NCBI RefSeq assembly: GCF_016031635.1
Contig: NZ_JACEGD010000052.1
Coordinates: forward strand, 1-41,291
Direction: 5' to 3'
Source of the DNA: Bradyrhizobium diversitatis
GTDB taxonomy: Bacteria > Pseudomonadota > Alphaproteobacteria > Rhizobiales > Xanthobacteraceae
DNA length: 41,291 bases
Shown here: positions 39,761-41,291 of the stretch, piece after piece
How positions within the stretch are numbered: position 1 is the first letter of the stretch
Layout: each line of letters opens with the position of its first letter
Position numbers and translations under genes: made by a program
Notes under the pieces: generated by a model
The model's database searches: none
What the model saw: only the letters and a program-made list of their open reading frames with translations
Told to the model about the DNA's origin: nothing

Positions 39761-40399
39761 ATGACGATCACCATTGCGGCGAGCAGCGTGCCGAAGCCGC
39801 CGGCCGATATCATCGAAGGTTTCAGGGGCGCGCCGACGTCGGTGATCTCGGACAATCTCGCCCGGCTGCCGGGCGCGGTGGGCCTGAAGCCCTATCACCG
39901 CGGCGGCAAGCTGGTGGGGACCGCCTTCACCGTGCGCACGCGCCCCGGCGACAATCTCGCCATCCACCGCGCGCTCGACCTGGTCGGCCCGGGTGACGTC
40001 ATCGTGGTCGACGGCGGCGGCGACGAGACGCGGGCGCTGGTCGGCGAGATCATGAAGAACATCGCGCAGTGGCGCAAAGCCGAAGGCTATGTCATCGACG
40101 GCGCCATCCGCGACGTCGCCGCTTTCGCGGCCGACGACTTTCCCTGCTTTGCGCGCGCGGTGATCCATCGCGGTCCCTACAAGAACGGCCCCGGCGAGAT
40201 CAACGTGCCTGTCACCATCGGCGGCAGCGTGATCTCGCCCGGCGACATCGTCGTCGGCGACGAGGACGGCGTGGTGTCGTTTCCCGCCGCCGGCGCCGCC
40301 GCGCTGCTGGACGCGGTGCGCGCCCAGGTCGCCCGCGAGGAGGAGACGCTGAAGGCGATCCGCGAGGGCCGCTACCAGGGCTCTTATGGCAAAGCCTGA
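39761..40399 (+). CDS. RraA-like protein (HMG/CHA aldolase family)
   Basis: A 212-residue protein with the RraA-like fold. Core segments are GAPTSVISDNLARLPGAVG, DVIVVDGGGDETRALVGEIM, and GYVIDGAIRDVAAFAADDFP, where the Arg-Asp pair binds the metal and substrate in pyruvate-type aldolases. PGEINVPVTIGGSVISPGDI then VVGDEDGVVSFPAAG follows. This resembles 4-hydroxy-4-methyl-2-oxoglutarate aldolase and related oxaloacetate decarboxylases more than the RNase E inhibitor. GGAAGGACTGAC precedes the ATG. It probably cleaves or decarboxylates an intermediate of the pathway started by the CoA ligase. Confidence 0.88.
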   Translation: MTITIAASSVPKPPADIIEGFRGAPTSVISDNLARLPGAVGLKPYHRGGKLVGTAFTVRTRPGDNLAIHRALDLVGPGDVIVVDGGGDETRALVGEIMKNIAQWRKAEGYVIDGAIRDVAAFAADDFPCFARAVIHRGPYKNGPGEINVPVTIGGSVISPGDIVVGDEDGVVSFPAAGAAALLDAVRAQVAREEETLKAIREGRYQGSYGKA

Positions 40400-40426
40400 T
40401 CAGACACGCGTGAAGGGGAGGGTGGT

Positions 40427-40798
40427 GTGAGCCAGAAGGACGAATTCCACAACGTCGACGATGCCAGCGATGGGCTGTTCCGCGAGCTCGCAAGCGGAGT
40501 GACGACGCGCATCTTCTCCGGCGAGCAGGCGATGCTCTCGGTGGTGACGCTGGCGCCGCATGCGCAGGGCACGCTGCATCACCATCCCGAGGAGCAATGG
40601 GGCGTGCTGCTCGACGGCTCCGCCATCCGCGTTCAGGGCGACGAGGAGATCCCGGTGAAGAAGGGCGATTTCTGGCGCACGCCGGGCAACGTGCCGCACA
40701 CCATGCGCGCCGGCCCCGACGGCGCCCGGGTGCTGGACATCTTCAGTCCGCCTCGGCCAGAATACAGAAAAGCAGGGTCGGGTTTCGGAACGACCTGA
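40427..40798 (+). CDS. Cupin domain protein
   Basis: A 123-residue single-domain cupin. Motif 1 is TLHHHPEEQWGVLLDGSAIR, giving the His-His-Glu metal set, and motif 2 is GDFWRTPGNVPHTMRAGPDG with the last His. The tail reads LDIFSPPRPEYRKAGSGF. Enzymes of this shape are dioxygenases, isomerases or decarboxylases, or only bind small acids. The start is GTG 40427 with GGGGAGGGTG upstream. It lies 27 bases after the RraA-like gene and is presumably co-transcribed. Confidence 0.88.
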   Translation: MSQKDEFHNVDDASDGLFRELASGVTTRIFSGEQAMLSVVTLAPHAQGTLHHHPEEQWGVLLDGSAIRVQGDEEIPVKKGDFWRTPGNVPHTMRAGPDGARVLDIFSPPRPEYRKAGSGFGTT

Positions 40799-40845
40799 AG
40801 CGCCAAAGAGCAAAAGCCGGGCGCGGAGACACGAGGGAGGGGACG

Positions 40846-41022
40846 ATGACGATCACAAGACGGGCGCTGCTGACAGCGCCCGCTATTCTCGCAATCGCGC
40901 CATCGTCGGCGCAGGCCGGCAAGATTACGCTGGTGGTGCCGTTCCCGCCGGGCGGCTCGACCGACGCGATGGCGCGGCTGCTGCAGAGCAATCTGCAGTC
41001 GTCCGTTAAGAAGCCGAATTGA
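40846..41022 (+). pseudogene. Tripartite tricarboxylate transporter (Bug) receptor, truncated by an IS
   Basis: Only the beginning of a periplasmic Bug/TctC-type receptor remains. The twin-Arg-like signal MTITRRALLTAPAILAIAPS ends in SAQA-GK, then ITLVVPFPPGGSTDAMARLL and QSNLQ. This VVPFPPGGxxD opening is the family hallmark; full proteins have about 320 residues. The text turns foreign after codon 51 (about 41000) and stops at 41022, exactly where transposase sequence begins on the other strand. A strong GGGAGGGGACG site shows the gene was functional before insertion. Confidence 0.88.
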
Positions 41023-41291
41023 GCGGGGCCGGACAGGCGCGCGTGCGCCAGAGCTGGATCAGGAACAGGCACAAGAGTTCTCTGATCCAGGCGAGGATGC
41101 GGCGGAAGTTGTGGCCGACGGCTGAGAGGATGACGTTGGCCGCATCGCCGGCGCGGCCTTTGAGGTAGCAGCGGCCGAGGTGGCCATCGGTCTTCAGGTG
41201 TCCGATGATGGGTTCGATGGCGGAACGGCGGCGCAGCTCGCGCTTGATGACACCGAAGACGCCGCGCTTCTGGCCAGAGATGAAGATTCGG
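41000..41291 (-). mobile_element. Insertion sequence, 3' end (continues beyond window)
   Basis: One end of an IS element enters near 41000, inside the Bug receptor gene. The outer boundary is inferred from where receptor homology stops. The terminal inverted repeat and target duplication cannot be checked because the other end is outside the window. The transposase runs inward on the minus strand and ends only a few bases from the element's edge. Confidence 0.75.
41006..41291 (-). CDS. IS5-type transposase, C-terminal part
   Basis: A partial minus-strand frame whose 5' part is beyond the window. It reads SGQKRGVFGVIKRELRRRSA, IEPIIGHLKTDGHLGRCYLK, then GRAGDAANVILSAVGHNFRR and ILAWIRELLCLFLIQLW to a TAA. 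The 'RRRSAIEPxIGHLKxxxxxxR' stretch with its Glu is the final catalytic segment of DDE transposases of the IS5 group. The remaining 'HNFRRxLxWxRxLLC' tail is also typical. Whether the whole transposase is intact cannot be told. Confidence 0.85.
   Translation of the reverse strand, partial: RIFISGQKRGVFGVIKRELRRRSAIEPIIGHLKTDGHLGRCYLKGRAGDAANVILSAVGHNFRRILAWIRELLCLFLIQLWRTRACPAPLNSAS

Noticed and set aside
38654..40168. A 504-codon minus-strand frame opposite the CoA ligase and RraA-like genes
   Set aside because: It spans two well-recognised plus-strand genes and the intergenic ribosome-binding site; antisense artefact.
1..41291. CRISPR arrays, tRNA or rRNA genes
   Set aside because: No regularly spaced direct repeats with unique spacers and no cloverleaf with a T-loop GTTCGAxTC were seen; the repeats present are palindromic and dispersed.

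Overview
The window is GC-rich chromosomal DNA of an alphaproteobacterium, most likely Bradyrhizobium or a close relative. This is inferred from gene content and order: the block SUV3-type helicase, S4 protein, FdxA and CarD; a RegSR-type redox pair; duplicated CoA-thioester catabolism; and many intergenic palindromic repeats. No tRNA, rRNA or CRISPR array was seen.

Layout. 1-2.4 kb: Old Yellow Enzyme, a small membrane protein and a PilZ protein. 2.5-5.2 kb: a patchwork of a caspase fragment, a possible 44-residue Cys-rich ORF, a DUF6647-like HEVVH protein and two tiny linked genes (one DUF1127-like), divergent from a LuxR-type regulator. 5.4-8.5 kb: a DUF2235 hydrolase, a lower-GC broken locus resembling remains of a helicase-type defence system, then rpmB. 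8.9-16.1 kb: DUF3108 protein, long SUV3-like helicase, S4 protein (apparently with an ACG start), ferredoxin, and CarD with a histone H1-like tail. 16.4-23.3 kb: a seven-gene minus-strand operon cyoABCD-SURF1-regS-regR, divergent from an MFS transporter across a perfect palindrome. 25-27.4 kb: M48 lipoprotein protease and a thermonuclease-fold protein.

27.7-35 kb is CoA-thioester catabolism: a Leu/Ile/Val-type binding protein, an enoyl-CoA hydratase and a frameshifted VOC gene on plus; two acyl-CoA dehydrogenases (possible heteromeric enzyme) with a second hydratase on minus; and a divergent SDR. 35.1-38 kb: small stress or envelope proteins, a ketopantoate-reductase-like enzyme and a secreted protein of unknown function. 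38.2-41.3 kb: an acid-activation operon (acyl-CoA synthetase, RraA-like, cupin, TTT/Bug receptor) whose receptor gene is cut by an insertion sequence running off the window.

The most coherent functional unit is the quinol oxidase operon carrying its own assembly factor and a quinone-sensing two-component system. The best candidates for unusual biology are the decayed defence-like locus (6.85-7.97 kb), the Cys-rich mini-ORF, the ACG start and the composite palindromic repeats. All assignments come from reading the sequence and family recall; no database search was run.
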